Positions 22,203 through 29,292 of a stretch of DNA of 37,462 nt are shown one piece after another; positions within the stretch are counted from its first letter, which is position 1; each line of letters begins with the position of its first letter. This DNA is from RGDT01 sp964630925 (GTDB lineage: Bacteria > Planctomycetota > Planctomycetia > Gemmatales > Gemmataceae), in the NCBI GenBank assembly GCA_964630925.1, contig CAZVZK010000096.1, forward strand, positions 1-37,462, written 5' to 3'. A program made the translations under genes and the position numbers. The notes beneath the pieces were generated by a model that saw nothing but the letters and a program-made list of their open reading frames with translations, did no database searches and was not told where the DNA came from.

Positions 22203-22682
22203 ATGGGCATCACGATCCGCACCGACTGGCACGCGGGCGATCTGGGCGCCGTGGTCTCCCTGCACGCCGCCGAGTACGCCCGCGACCACGGCTTCGACCA
22301 CTCGTTCGAGGCCTACGTCGCGGGGCCGCTGTCGGACTTCGTCCTGCACCGCCCGCCCCGCAGCCGCATGTGGCTGGCGGAGGAGGACGGCCGGCTGGCC
22401 GGGTGCATCGCCATCGTGCCGGCGGAGGGCGACGAGGCGCAGCTGCGCTGGTACCTGGTGGCGTCGGCGATGCGTGGGCGTGGGCTGGGGAGGCGTCTGC
22501 TCGACGAGGCGCTGGCCTTCGCGCGGGAGGCGGGGTATACCAGCGTCATGCTCTGGACGGTGAGCCGCCTGGAGAAGGCGGCCGGGCTGTACCGCAGGGC
22601 GGGCTTCGTGGCGGTCGAGGAGAAGCCCGGCGCCTGGGGTGCGGAGGTCCTGGAGCAGAAGTACCGGCTCGCCCTCCGCTGA
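22203..22682 (+). CDS. GNAT-family N-acetyltransferase
   Basis: A 159-residue GNAT protein. The acetyl-CoA binding motif A is clear: LRWYLVASAMRGRGLGRRLLDEALAFARE, with R-G-R-G-L-G as the pyrophosphate loop. It is followed by motif B (LWTVSRLEKAAGLYRRAGFVAVEEK). The N-terminus (IRTDWHAGDLGAVVSLHAAEYA) is the usual first strand and helix. It transfers an acetyl group from acetyl-CoA to an amine; the substrate is not predictable. It starts three bases after the stop of the subtilase-like gene and ends 11 bases before the metallopeptidase gene, so the three are one transcription unit. Unlike its secreted neighbours it is cytosolic. Confidence 0.9.
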   Translation: MGITIRTDWHAGDLGAVVSLHAAEYARDHGFDHSFEAYVAGPLSDFVLHRPPRSRMWLAEEDGRLAGCIAIVPAEGDEAQLRWYLVASAMRGRGLGRRLLDEALAFAREAGYTSVMLWTVSRLEKAAGLYRRAGFVAVEEKPGAWGAEVLEQKYRLALR

Positions 22683-22693
22683 GGGACTGATCC

Positions 22694-23440
22694 ATGCGCC
22701 TGTTGCCCCTGCTCGCCCTGTGCTGCGTCGCCGCGGCCCCGCCGGTGCGCCCCGCCGTCGGCCCCGTGCCGGCGTCGCTGAAGCTCGATCCGTTTTACAA
22801 GAAATACACCGACTACATGGGCCTGCCCATCGTGTCGTCCGCCAAGGTGTCCGACAGGGGCCTGCTGGAGGCGCGGCACCTCATCTCGAAGATGCTCGAC
22901 GGCCGCGACGACATCACGCGTGCCATCGTCAAGGCGCGGTGCCGCTTCGTCGTCATGGCGCCGGACGAGATGACCACCGACGTGCCCGAGCAGCGGAACA
23001 TGACGCCGAAGGACTACTGGGACAAGCGGGCGCGCGGGCTGGGCGGGCGCATCACCTCATGCGGCGAGGAGAACCTCCTCAACCTGCGCGGCGACCGCTA
23101 CTTCAACGAGAACATCCTCATCCACGAGTTCGCCCACTGCATCCACAACTTCGGCCTGCGCTCCGTCGATCCGAAGTTCGACGGCCGCCTGCGGGCGATT
23201 TACGCGCGGGCCAGGGACAAGGGGCTGTGGAAGGGCAGTTACGCGATGGAGAACCCCGGCGAATACTGGGCCGAGGGCGTCCAGTCGTACTTCGATTGCA
23301 ACGCGCCCAAGGGGGGCGTCCACAACGGCATCGACAGGCGCGAGAAGCTGGAGAAGTACGACGCGGAGCTGTTCAAACTCATCGACGGTGTCTTCCGCGG
23401 GTCGGCGTACCGCTACGTGCGCTACGACCGCCGGAAGTGA
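22694..23440 (+). CDS. Secreted zinc metallopeptidase-like protein (gluzincin pattern)
   Basis: 248 residues with a signal peptide (MRLLPLLALCCVAAA). The zinc motif HEFAH (144-148, in ILIHEFAHCIHNFGL) is followed about 42 residues later by ENPGEYWAEGVQSYFDC. There Glu190 or Glu194 is positioned to be the third zinc ligand, as in gluzincins and the anthrax-lethal-factor-like (ATLF) group. The overall length and the E-Y-W-A-E-G-x-Q-x-Y-F block recall that group. Cysteines at 83, 123, 149 and 202 may form disulphides. It is the last gene of the run with the degenerate subtilase and the GNAT, and ends against the convergent 23490 gene. Substrate unknown. Activity is likely because all ligands are present. 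Confidence 0.75.
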   Translation: MRLLPLLALCCVAAAPPVRPAVGPVPASLKLDPFYKKYTDYMGLPIVSSAKVSDRGLLEARHLISKMLDGRDDITRAIVKARCRFVVMAPDEMTTDVPEQRNMTPKDYWDKRARGLGGRITSCGEENLLNLRGDRYFNENILIHEFAHCIHNFGLRSVDPKFDGRLRAIYARARDKGLWKGSYAMENPGEYWAEGVQSYFDCNAPKGGVHNGIDRREKLEKYDAELFKLIDGVFRGSAYRYVRYDRRK

Positions 23441-23489
23441 GCCGGGCTTTCAGGGCGGCGAGCCGGGTGGCCCGCCGCCGGCTGTGAGA

Positions 23490-23735
23490 TCACCGCGCGA
23501 AGGCGTAGACCGACGCGGCGCCGACGGCCACCAGGGCCAGCGCCATCAGGCCCCAGGCCGCCCAGGCCGAGCCCCTGGCGGGGGCGGCGGGCGACGCCTC
23601 GGCCGCCGGGGCGGTGGGCTTCTTCGCCGCGGGCTTGGCGCCGGTCGGGATGCGCTTGCCGCACGAGTCGCACCAGCCGGTGGAGATGTCGGTGGGGGTC
23701 AGGGCCGCGTTGCAGTGAATGCAGGTGCCGTTCAT
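23490..23735 (-). CDS. Small zinc-ribbon membrane protein
   Basis: An 81-residue protein. Residues 1-27 form a zinc ribbon (MNGTCIHCNAALTPTDISTGWCDSCGKRIP) with two C-x2-C knuckles. An Ala/Pro/Lys-rich linker follows, and the C-terminus is a single membrane helix (WAAWGLMALALVAVGAASVYAF). The ribbon would face the cytosol if the protein is tail-anchored. Such short zinc-ribbon/TM proteins are common in planctomycetes and have no assigned function. It is convergent with the metallopeptidase gene. Downstream on the same strand side lie two strong hairpins (23873-23955) that separate it from the large HEAT/proline-rich gene. Confidence 0.75.
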   Translation of the reverse strand: MNGTCIHCNAALTPTDISTGWCDSCGKRIPTGAKPAAKKPTAPAAEASPAAPARGSAWAAWGLMALALVAVGAASVYAFAR

Positions 23736-23872
23736 CTCGTCCTCGTGGGGAGTACTTCGGCTTCTTCAGGTGGGAGGCGATGAGGGGACGAAGGCAAGGG
23801 GCGTGCCGTCCGTCCGAAATGAAGACGACCCACGAAAACACGGCTAACAGCCCATCTCAAGCCACGGGTTGA

Positions 23873-23908
23873 GGGCACTCCGTGCCCTGCGTCGGGCACG
23901 GAGTGCCC
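23873..23908. repeat. Perfect 15-base inverted repeat, hairpin
   Basis: GGGCACTCCGTGCCC (23873-23887) and its complement (23894-23908) flank the six-base loop TGCGTC. The arms are themselves partly palindromic. The hairpin sits between the start of the zinc-ribbon gene and the end of the 23979 gene. It may be a dispersed palindrome rather than a terminator. Confidence 0.75.
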
Positions 23909-23929
23909 ACGATCCGTGCAAACGCGAAC

Positions 23930-23955
23930 GGGCGGCACCCGCGAAGGTGCCGCCC
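23930..23955 (-). terminator. Terminator-like hairpin after the HEAT/proline-rich gene
   Basis: A perfect 10-base stem (GGGCGGCACC with GGTGCCGCCC) with the loop CGCGAA begins 24 bases after the stop at 23979 on the minus strand. There is no U tract, as is usual at this GC content. Confidence 0.55.
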
Positions 23956-23978
23956 GCCACGCTGTCTTGCGTATCAGG

Positions 23979-26270
23979 TCACTTCAGGTCGATGTTCTCG
24001 AGCTTGAAGGGGATGTTGACCTGGATCGAGTGACGGCCCGTGAAGACCAGCTTGCTCGGCTCGGCCGGCTGGCCCTTCTGCGGCTTGTAGACCGCCACGT
24101 ACTCCATCACCGGCTTCGCGCCGATGGCGCCGCCGACGCGGGCCTTGCGCCAGTCGATCTGCACCTGGGCGCTGAGGACGTTGCCCTTGTCGTCCTGCAA
24201 CGTCAGGCCCTGGTTGACGATCATCATCGGCATCCCGCCGGGGCCGATGGCGACGCCGCCGCCGAACCCGCCGCCCGCCATCGGGGGCAGGGCGATGGCG
24301 GGGCCGCCCACCGCGACGCCGGGGAGGGCGATGGCGGGCTTGGCCTCGACGGCGAAGGCGACGGCGGCCTCGGCCTTGGCCTCGGCGGGCTTGCCGGCCG
24401 GCTTCTCCGCCGGCTTCGGCTCGTCGGCCTTGGCGGGCTTGTCATCGGCGGGCTTGGGATCGGCGGCGGGGTCGGCCTTCACCGGCGGCAGCGGCTTGAT
24501 GACGCCGGGCAGCGGGCGGATGGCCGGACGGATGCGGATCGGCGGGCCGCCGATGGCCGGGCCGACGGGGTTCACGCCGCCGGGCACGTCCATCTGCGTC
24601 TCGGGGGTGATGTCGGCGGGCTGGTCGAACTCGAAGGTCACGGTGACCGTGCCGTCGCCCGCCTTGGTCGCCGACTTGACGGTGATCGAGCCGCCCTTGT
24701 CGCCCTTGAAGGTCTTGCCGGCCGCCTTCATGATGTTGTCGGCGACGATGTGCGGCTTGGCCTCACCCAGGAAGTTGGCCGTGATGGTGCCCGACAGCTC
24801 CTTGAGCTTCTTGCTGGCCTTCTCGCCCTTGTTGAGCAGGACGGCGATGTTCTGGTTGATGCCGTCGTTCGAGTACGAGAACATGCCGGGGCCCATGCCG
24901 GGGAAGCCCGGCATGCCGATGCCGCCGCCGGGGAAGACGATCACGCCGCCGCCGATGACGGCCCCGCCGCCCATCGGCCCGCCAGGCATGGGCGGCTCGT
25001 GCTTGGTGAGCTTCTGGCCGTTGTCGTCGAGGGCCTTGTCGAGGGTGATGTTGACCAGCTGCTGCCAGCGGAGGCGCGGCTCCGGGGCGGCCTGGATCAT
25101 GACGGTCAGGACCTTGGCGTCACCGGCGGCGAACGGCCTGTCGGTGCCCTCGGGGGCAACGCGGACGCGCACCGACGTGGTCTTGTCGGTGGGGACCTTG
25201 GCCGGCTTGCCGGCCATCAGGTTGATCTTGCCGTGCTGGAAGGGGTTCATCATCGGCATGCCGGGGCCGCCGGGGAAGCCGCCGCCGAAGCCGGCCATCG
25301 GGGGCACCGGCAGGATGGCCGGGCCGCCGATCACCGGCGGGGGCACCGGCATCGGGACGGCGGCCATGGGGGGCAGCGGCTTGTCGGCGACGGGCTTGTC
25401 CGCGGGCTTCTCCTCCGCGACGGCCACGGCCACGGCGGCCTCGGCCACGGCCGGCCTGGCACCCGCGGCGCCCTTGCGGGCCGCCTCGTCACGGGCCTTC
25501 TTCTCGGCCTCCTCGCGGGCCTTCTTCTCCGCCTCGATGGCCTCCTTGCGCTTCCGCAGCTCGGCCTCGCGGGCCTTCTCAACGGCCTCCTTCAGCTTCT
25601 TGATCTCCTCGTCCGTCAGTTTGCGGCCGCCGCCCACGGCGCCGCCGATGCCGCCGATCCTGGGGGGCATGGGGGGCAGGGGCGGGGGAGGCACGTCAAC
25701 GCCGGGCCGGCCCATCGGGAACGGGATGGGGGGCACCTTGCTGGGGTCGGCCTCGACGAGGCCGGCGGCGTCGCAGAACTTCTCGAGGGCGGTCCAGAAC
25801 GGCACCTTGCCCGTGTCGAGGGTGATCCTCTTGTCCTTGAGCTTGCTGTCGGCGTCGATCAGGTTGAAGCCGACGCCGGCCTTCTTCTCGAAGTCGGCGA
25901 TGGCCGCCTTGAGGGGCGTGTCCTTGTAGACGAGGTGGACCTCGCGGGGCGTGAGGATGGCGGCGCTGCGGACGCGCGTGCCGATGCTCTCGGCCAGGGC
26001 GCCGGCCCGCTTGCGGATCTCGGCGTCGGTGTTCTTGGCGGCCTTCTCGAGCGCCTCCAGCGCCGGCTCGCCGATCTTGGCGAGGGCCTTCTGGGCGGCC
26101 TCGCGGTCCTCGAACGAGTCGCTGCCGAGCTGCTCGATGAGCTTGGCGATCGTCTTGGCGTCGGCCGGCTCGGCCGAGGCGGCCGGCTTGTCGGCGGCGG
26201 CGTGGTTGAACGCCAGGCCCAGCAGGGCCAGCGCCACCAGCGTCGCCGGCACGATGTCCTTCAAGCGCAT
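23979..26270 (-). CDS. Large secreted HEAT-like, proline/glycine-rich protein
   Basis: 763 residues from the ATG at 26270 (the frame is open further up, but this Met starts the signal MRLKDIVPATLVALALLGLAFN). A HEAT-like unit follows (LGSDSFEDREAAQKALAKIGEPALEALEKA), a motif common in planctomycete secreted proteins. Then comes a domain reading HLVYKDTPLKAAIADFEKKAGVGFNLIDAD, resembling the STN/secretin N-terminal strand. After that are a charged coiled coil (about residues 215-265) and long Pro/Gly/Ala-Lys stretches (PPPPLPPMPPRIGG, EEKPADKPVADKPLPP). Conserved blocks between the low-complexity linkers suggest two more folded beta domains, the last ending in FTGRHSIQVNIPFKLENIDLK. The role is unknown, perhaps in the cell surface or periplasm. 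Confidence 0.75.
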   Translation of the reverse strand: MRLKDIVPATLVALALLGLAFNHAAADKPAASAEPADAKTIAKLIEQLGSDSFEDREAAQKALAKIGEPALEALEKAAKNTDAEIRKRAGALAESIGTRVRSAAILTPREVHLVYKDTPLKAAIADFEKKAGVGFNLIDADSKLKDKRITLDTGKVPFWTALEKFCDAAGLVEADPSKVPPIPFPMGRPGVDVPPPPLPPMPPRIGGIGGAVGGGRKLTDEEIKKLKEAVEKAREAELRKRKEAIEAEKKAREEAEKKARDEAARKGAAGARPAVAEAAVAVAVAEEKPADKPVADKPLPPMAAVPMPVPPPVIGGPAILPVPPMAGFGGGFPGGPGMPMMNPFQHGKINLMAGKPAKVPTDKTTSVRVRVAPEGTDRPFAAGDAKVLTVMIQAAPEPRLRWQQLVNITLDKALDDNGQKLTKHEPPMPGGPMGGGAVIGGGVIVFPGGGIGMPGFPGMGPGMFSYSNDGINQNIAVLLNKGEKASKKLKELSGTITANFLGEAKPHIVADNIMKAAGKTFKGDKGGSITVKSATKAGDGTVTVTFEFDQPADITPETQMDVPGGVNPVGPAIGGPPIRIRPAIRPLPGVIKPLPPVKADPAADPKPADDKPAKADEPKPAEKPAGKPAEAKAEAAVAFAVEAKPAIALPGVAVGGPAIALPPMAGGGFGGGVAIGPGGMPMMIVNQGLTLQDDKGNVLSAQVQIDWRKARVGGAIGAKPVMEYVAVYKPQKGQPAEPSKLVFTGRHSIQVNIPFKLENIDLK

Positions 26271-26615
26271 GCTCGATTCCTCATGTTGGAATGGGCGCAG
26301 GAGTAGAGTGTCCCTGTTAGTGATATGTGCGTCGCCGCCGAGGCGTTGAGCGTGTCCCGTGGATTTCTCGCGGGCCGCGCCGGGGCGACAGCAGGATACC
26401 CCAATGGGCGATGGCCGGCCAGGGGGCTTTCCCCTCCGGGCCGGCTCGTCGGCGTTGGTAGCACATAACCTAGACGAAGGTGGGGAGGGGGCGGATTGCG
26501 GGAATCTGGCGGGCCCTGTCGGCTCTGTCGGCTTGCCTTGCGCCCGGCCAGGGCGACAATGGGAGGTGAGGCCCGCGCCGCGGGCCGGCATCCGGACCGT
26601 TGCGGAGAGACTGCC
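26271..26615. other. Divergent intergenic region
   Basis: 345 bases between the divergent starts of the HEAT/proline-rich gene and the FGE-like gene. I see no gene. A GGCCCGCG dyad with a one-base centre (about 26572-26588) lies in the leader of the FGE-like gene, and TTGCCT/GACAAT with a 16-base spacer before it is a weak promoter candidate. Nothing else stands out. Confidence 0.5.
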
Positions 26616-27443
26616 ATGCGCGTGTTCCGTGTCGTCGCCGCCGTCCTGCTCGTGTGCGCCGTGGCCACGGCCCAGCCCCCCAAGGCCGGCACCGTGTCCA
26701 CCAACTCCATCGGCATGAATCTCGCCTACATCCCCAAGGGCACCATCACCCTCCGCACCGACCCGGAGGACTTCGTCGAGCTGGAGGCGGTGAAGGCCGT
26801 CGAGGTCGAGATCAAGAAGTCGTTCCTCATGGGCACCACCGAGGTCACCCAGGAGCAGTTCCAGAAGATCATGGGCAGGAACCCCAGCGCGTTCTGCCCC
26901 GACGGCGACAACTCCCACCGCGTCCGCGGCACCGACACCAGGGCCTTCCCCGTCGAGAACGTCACCTGGGCCGAGGCCAAGGAGTTCTGCGCCAAATTGT
27001 CCGACCTGCCCGAGGAGAAGAAGGCCGGCCGCAGGTACATGCTGCCCAACAGCGATCAGTGGGAGTACGCCGCCCGCTCCGGCTCCAGCGACGAGGTGCT
27101 CTACGGCCTCGGCGAGACCCTCACCTCGGCCCAGGCCAACTTCAACGGCCAGCGCCCGCACGGGGCGGCGGCCAAGGGCGTCTACCTGACGCGCACCGCC
27201 AGGGCGGGCAGTTACAAGGCGAACGCCTGGGGGCTGCACGACATGCACGGCAACGTCTGGGAGTGGTGCGAGGACGACTACGCCGGCTACGACGGCAAGA
27301 TCGACCGCACCCGCAAGACCCTGCGTGGCGGCAGCTGGATCAACCGCGGCCGCGACTGCGCCGCCTCGACGCGCATGGGCATCCAGCCCGACCTGCGCTA
27401 CAACAACATCGGCTTCCGCGTGATCTGCGTCGTCGAGAAGTGA
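26616..27443 (+). CDS. Secreted FGE-sulfatase (SUMF1) fold protein, probably non-catalytic
   Basis: 275 residues from the ATG at 26616, with GGAGAG upstream and a signal peptide (MRVFRVVAAVLLVCAVATAQ). The formylglycine-generating-enzyme fold is clear: FLMGTTEVTQEQFQKIMGRNPS, PVENVTWAEAKEFCAKLS, RYMLPNSDQWEYAARSG, YKANAWGLHDMHGNVWEWCEDD, TLRGGSWINRGRDC and NNIGFRVICV. True FGEs need a Cys pair five residues apart after GGS(W/Y). Here only one Cys is present (GRDC), so formylglycine synthesis is unlikely. Most planctomycete members are such ligand-binding or regulatory relatives. The gene is divergent from the large secreted protein gene and is followed by a gap holding a MITE-like element. 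Confidence 0.85.
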   Translation: MRVFRVVAAVLLVCAVATAQPPKAGTVSTNSIGMNLAYIPKGTITLRTDPEDFVELEAVKAVEVEIKKSFLMGTTEVTQEQFQKIMGRNPSAFCPDGDNSHRVRGTDTRAFPVENVTWAEAKEFCAKLSDLPEEKKAGRRYMLPNSDQWEYAARSGSSDEVLYGLGETLTSAQANFNGQRPHGAAAKGVYLTRTARAGSYKANAWGLHDMHGNVWEWCEDDYAGYDGKIDRTRKTLRGGSWINRGRDCAASTRMGIQPDLRYNNIGFRVICVVEK

Positions 27444-27812
27444 GCCTGCCCAGTGCCGTCACCCACGCCCTGACGGGTGCCGCCGGGCTCACGAGGGAGG
27501 AGGCCGACGAGCTGGACCAAGGCCGCGAGCGCCTCCAGGCCACGGCGGAGCAGCGACGCAAGACCTCGCCCTGCTCAAGCGAGCTTCCCCCCGCCGCAAG
27601 GCCGATGCCACGCCCCGCCCGGACGAGCGAAACACGTCTCATACCGTATCGCGTTGATTGGTCGCGTGGGGCAGGCTGCCAGCCTGCCGCCGGGCCGCAG
27701 GCCTGGCCATCATGCGCGTCGCCCGGAGGGAACGATCCAACCCGATCCGGTATCAGGCGGCGGGCTGAAACGGACAGGGGCCGGGCACAGATGTGGCGGG
27801 ATGTGACGGGCG
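27444..27812. other. Intergenic region with a MITE-like element
   Basis: 369 bases between the convergent FGE-like and LRR genes. The only structured part is the element at 27639-27756. The 195 bases before it have no protein-like frame or hairpin that I can support. Confidence 0.5.
27639..27756. mobile_element. MITE-like non-coding element 2
   Basis: A 118-base element with imperfect terminal inverted repeats TCATACCGTATCGCGTTGAT (27639) and the complement of ATCCAACCCGATCCGGTAT (27735). Both match the termini of the element at 12348-12532. The core differs: it has an 8-base stem-loop (27670-27677 with 27681-27688) followed by CCGGGCCGCAGGCCTGGCC. Shared ends with unlike cores suggest a family moved by a common terminus-recognising enzyme. 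Confidence 0.6.
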
Positions 27813-28580
27813 TCACTTGTAGCGCTTGCCCCAGCGCTCCCGCAGCGCGGCCCTGGTGGCGGCGTCCTCGACGAGGTTGCGGCTGAGCCACAGCTCCTTC
27901 AGGCTGGGGAAGTGCGGGGTGCGTGCGAGGGCCAGCGCGCCGGCGTCGCGGATGTCGTTACACTCCAGCAGAAGCTCCTCCAGGCCGGTCAGGTGCGGGC
28001 ACCCGGCGAGCAGGCGCGCTCCCTCGTCGCCGATGCCGGAGGACTTCAGATCCAGCACCCGCAGCGACGCGAGCGAGGGGTGGCGGAGCAGCTCGCGGAG
28101 GCCGGCGCGGAAGTGGCTGCCGACCCAGTCGATGTCCAGCTCGCGCAGCCTGGGCATCCACGGCGAGAGGGCGAGCTGGCGTGCGCCCTGCGGCGTGAGG
28201 CGGTAGATGGACAGGGCCTCGCACGGCGACGCCGCCCAGCTGCGTCTGCCGTGCTTCTTCAGGGCGGGCCATTCGCCCTCGGCCCTGATGGTGGCGAAGC
28301 CGCGGCGGAAGCCCCACCACTTGATGCCGTCGAGCGCGGGCAGCTCGGCCAGCCAGCGTTCGCGGTTCTTGCGCAGCAGCTCGTCGCGGCGGACGCAGTC
28401 GGCGTCCCCGGTGGAGAGGACGTCCTCCATGCCGCGGCGGTGGAGCAACACGGAGAGTCGGATGAACTCGCCGCGCTCGGCGTCGCCGTGCTCCATGAGC
28501 CAGTCGGCGTAGACGAGGCGCGGGGCGTCGTCATCCGGGGCGTCCAGGATGGCCCGGAACAGGCTGTCGTTGGTGGGCAC
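27813..28580 (-). CDS. TIGR02996-domain leucine-rich-repeat protein
   Basis: A 255-residue cytosolic protein. The first 45 residues are the TIGR02996 repeat-companion domain typical of Gemmataceae: LFRAILDAPDDDAPRLVYADWLMEHGDAERGEFIRLSVLL. A linker with W-W-G-F-R-R-G-F-A follows, then three to four LRRs from about residue 145: LRELDIDWVGSHF, LASLRVLDLKSSGIGDEGARLL, LEELLLECNDIRDAGALALA and LKELWLSRNLVED. These should bind proteins, but partners are unknown. There is no signal peptide, in contrast to the secreted LRR protein at 9864. A broken relative with the same N-terminal domain lies at 33870-34404. Confidence 0.9.
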   Translation of the reverse strand: MPTNDSLFRAILDAPDDDAPRLVYADWLMEHGDAERGEFIRLSVLLHRRGMEDVLSTGDADCVRRDELLRKNRERWLAELPALDGIKWWGFRRGFATIRAEGEWPALKKHGRRSWAASPCEALSIYRLTPQGARQLALSPWMPRLRELDIDWVGSHFRAGLRELLRHPSLASLRVLDLKSSGIGDEGARLLAGCPHLTGLEELLLECNDIRDAGALALARTPHFPSLKELWLSRNLVEDAATRAALRERWGKRYK

Positions 28581-28636
28581 GGATGACCCCTCGCTGACGC
28601 GTCAGAGAATGCCGCCCGTCATCCGACACATGGGGC

Positions 28637-28664
28637 TTGTCAGGTGCCGCCTGGCCGCTATGAT
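28637..28664 (+). promoter_or_regulatory. Sigma-70 promoter for rpmB-gatC-gatA
   Basis: TTGTCA (28637-28642) and TATGAT (28659-28664) with a 16-base spacer lie 44 bases upstream of the L28 start. Two near-consensus hexamers make this the clearest housekeeping promoter in the window. Confidence 0.7.
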
Positions 28665-28707
28665 ACATCTTTCATCTTCGGGGCCGCCACGGCTGGAGTG
28701 ATGTGTC

Positions 28708-28971
28708 ATGGGCATGCAGTGCGACATCTGTGCGAAGAAGCCGGTGGGCGGCAACCAGTACACCAAGCGCGGCAAGGCCAAGTACCTCGGCGGTAACGGC
28801 GTCAAGGTCACCGGCATCAGCAAGCGCGTCTTCAAGCCGAACCTCCAGCGCATGCAGGTGCAGGTCGGCGGCACCGTGAGCACGGCCCGCGTCTGCACCC
28901 AGTGCCTCCGCAGCGGGCTGGTGATGCGGCCCGTCAAGCGCCGCGCGTTCTCCATGCCCACGAACCTGTGA
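28708..28971 (+). CDS. rpmB: 50S ribosomal protein L28
   Basis: An 87-residue L28, slightly longer than the usual 62-78 residues. It has the family start CDICAKKPVGGNQYT, the basic middle (ISKRVFKPNLQRM) and the strand VCTQCLRSGLVMR. Both zinc-type pairs, C-x2-C at CDIC and CTQC, are present, so it is the zinc-binding (C+) form. It binds 23S rRNA near the E site in the large subunit. The start could also be the second Met (28714). The stop overlaps the GTG of gatC in GTGA (28968-28971), so gatC is translationally coupled to a ribosomal protein gene. A strong promoter is at 28637. Confidence 0.95.
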   Translation: MGMQCDICAKKPVGGNQYTKRGKAKYLGGNGVKVTGISKRVFKPNLQRMQVQVGGTVSTARVCTQCLRSGLVMRPVKRRAFSMPTNL

Positions 28972-29288
28972 GCGACCTCACGCCCGCGACGGCGGCCTGG
29001 GCCGCCCACCTCGCCCGCCTCGACCTCACACAGGACGAGCTGGCCACCCTCGCGCCCCAGCTCGCCTCCATCCTCGATTACGTCGCCCAGCTCCAGGCCG
29101 TCGATACCGCCGGCGTCGAGCCGCTCGCCCACCCCCTCGACATCGCCAACGCCTTCCGCGACGACACGCCGGGCGCCTCGCTGACCCAGGACGAGGCCCT
29201 CGCCGGGTCGCCGGGCCGCTCCGGGCCTTATCACTCCGTCAGCGGGGGGGCCGCTGCGCTAATCCCCCCGCCCGGCGTTCCGGAGTGA
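28968..29288 (+). CDS. gatC: Glu-tRNA(Gln)/Asp-tRNA(Asn) amidotransferase subunit C
   Basis: 106 residues from the GTG at 28968, placed by the GTGA overlap with rpmB. It has the GatC pattern: helix AAWAAHLARLDLTQDELATLAPQLASILDYVAQL, then VDTAGVEPLAHPLD and FRDDTPGASLTQDEAL. GatC stabilises GatA and wraps around the GatA-GatB interface of the enzyme that amidates mischarged Glu-tRNA(Gln) or Asp-tRNA(Asn). The usual end (G-x-Y/F-x-V-P-x-V) is replaced here by GPYHSVSGGAAALIPPPGVPE, an extended tail coded by a G-run/C-run stretch. gatA starts four bases later. gatB is not in the window. Confidence 0.9.
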   Translation: MSDLTPATAAWAAHLARLDLTQDELATLAPQLASILDYVAQLQAVDTAGVEPLAHPLDIANAFRDDTPGASLTQDEALAGSPGRSGPYHSVSGGAAALIPPPGVPE

Positions 29289-29292
29289 CGGC

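Noticed and set aside
26616..27443. A true formylglycine-generating enzyme
   Set aside because: The Cys pair needed near the end of the fold is reduced to one Cys (GRDC), so only the fold is claimed.
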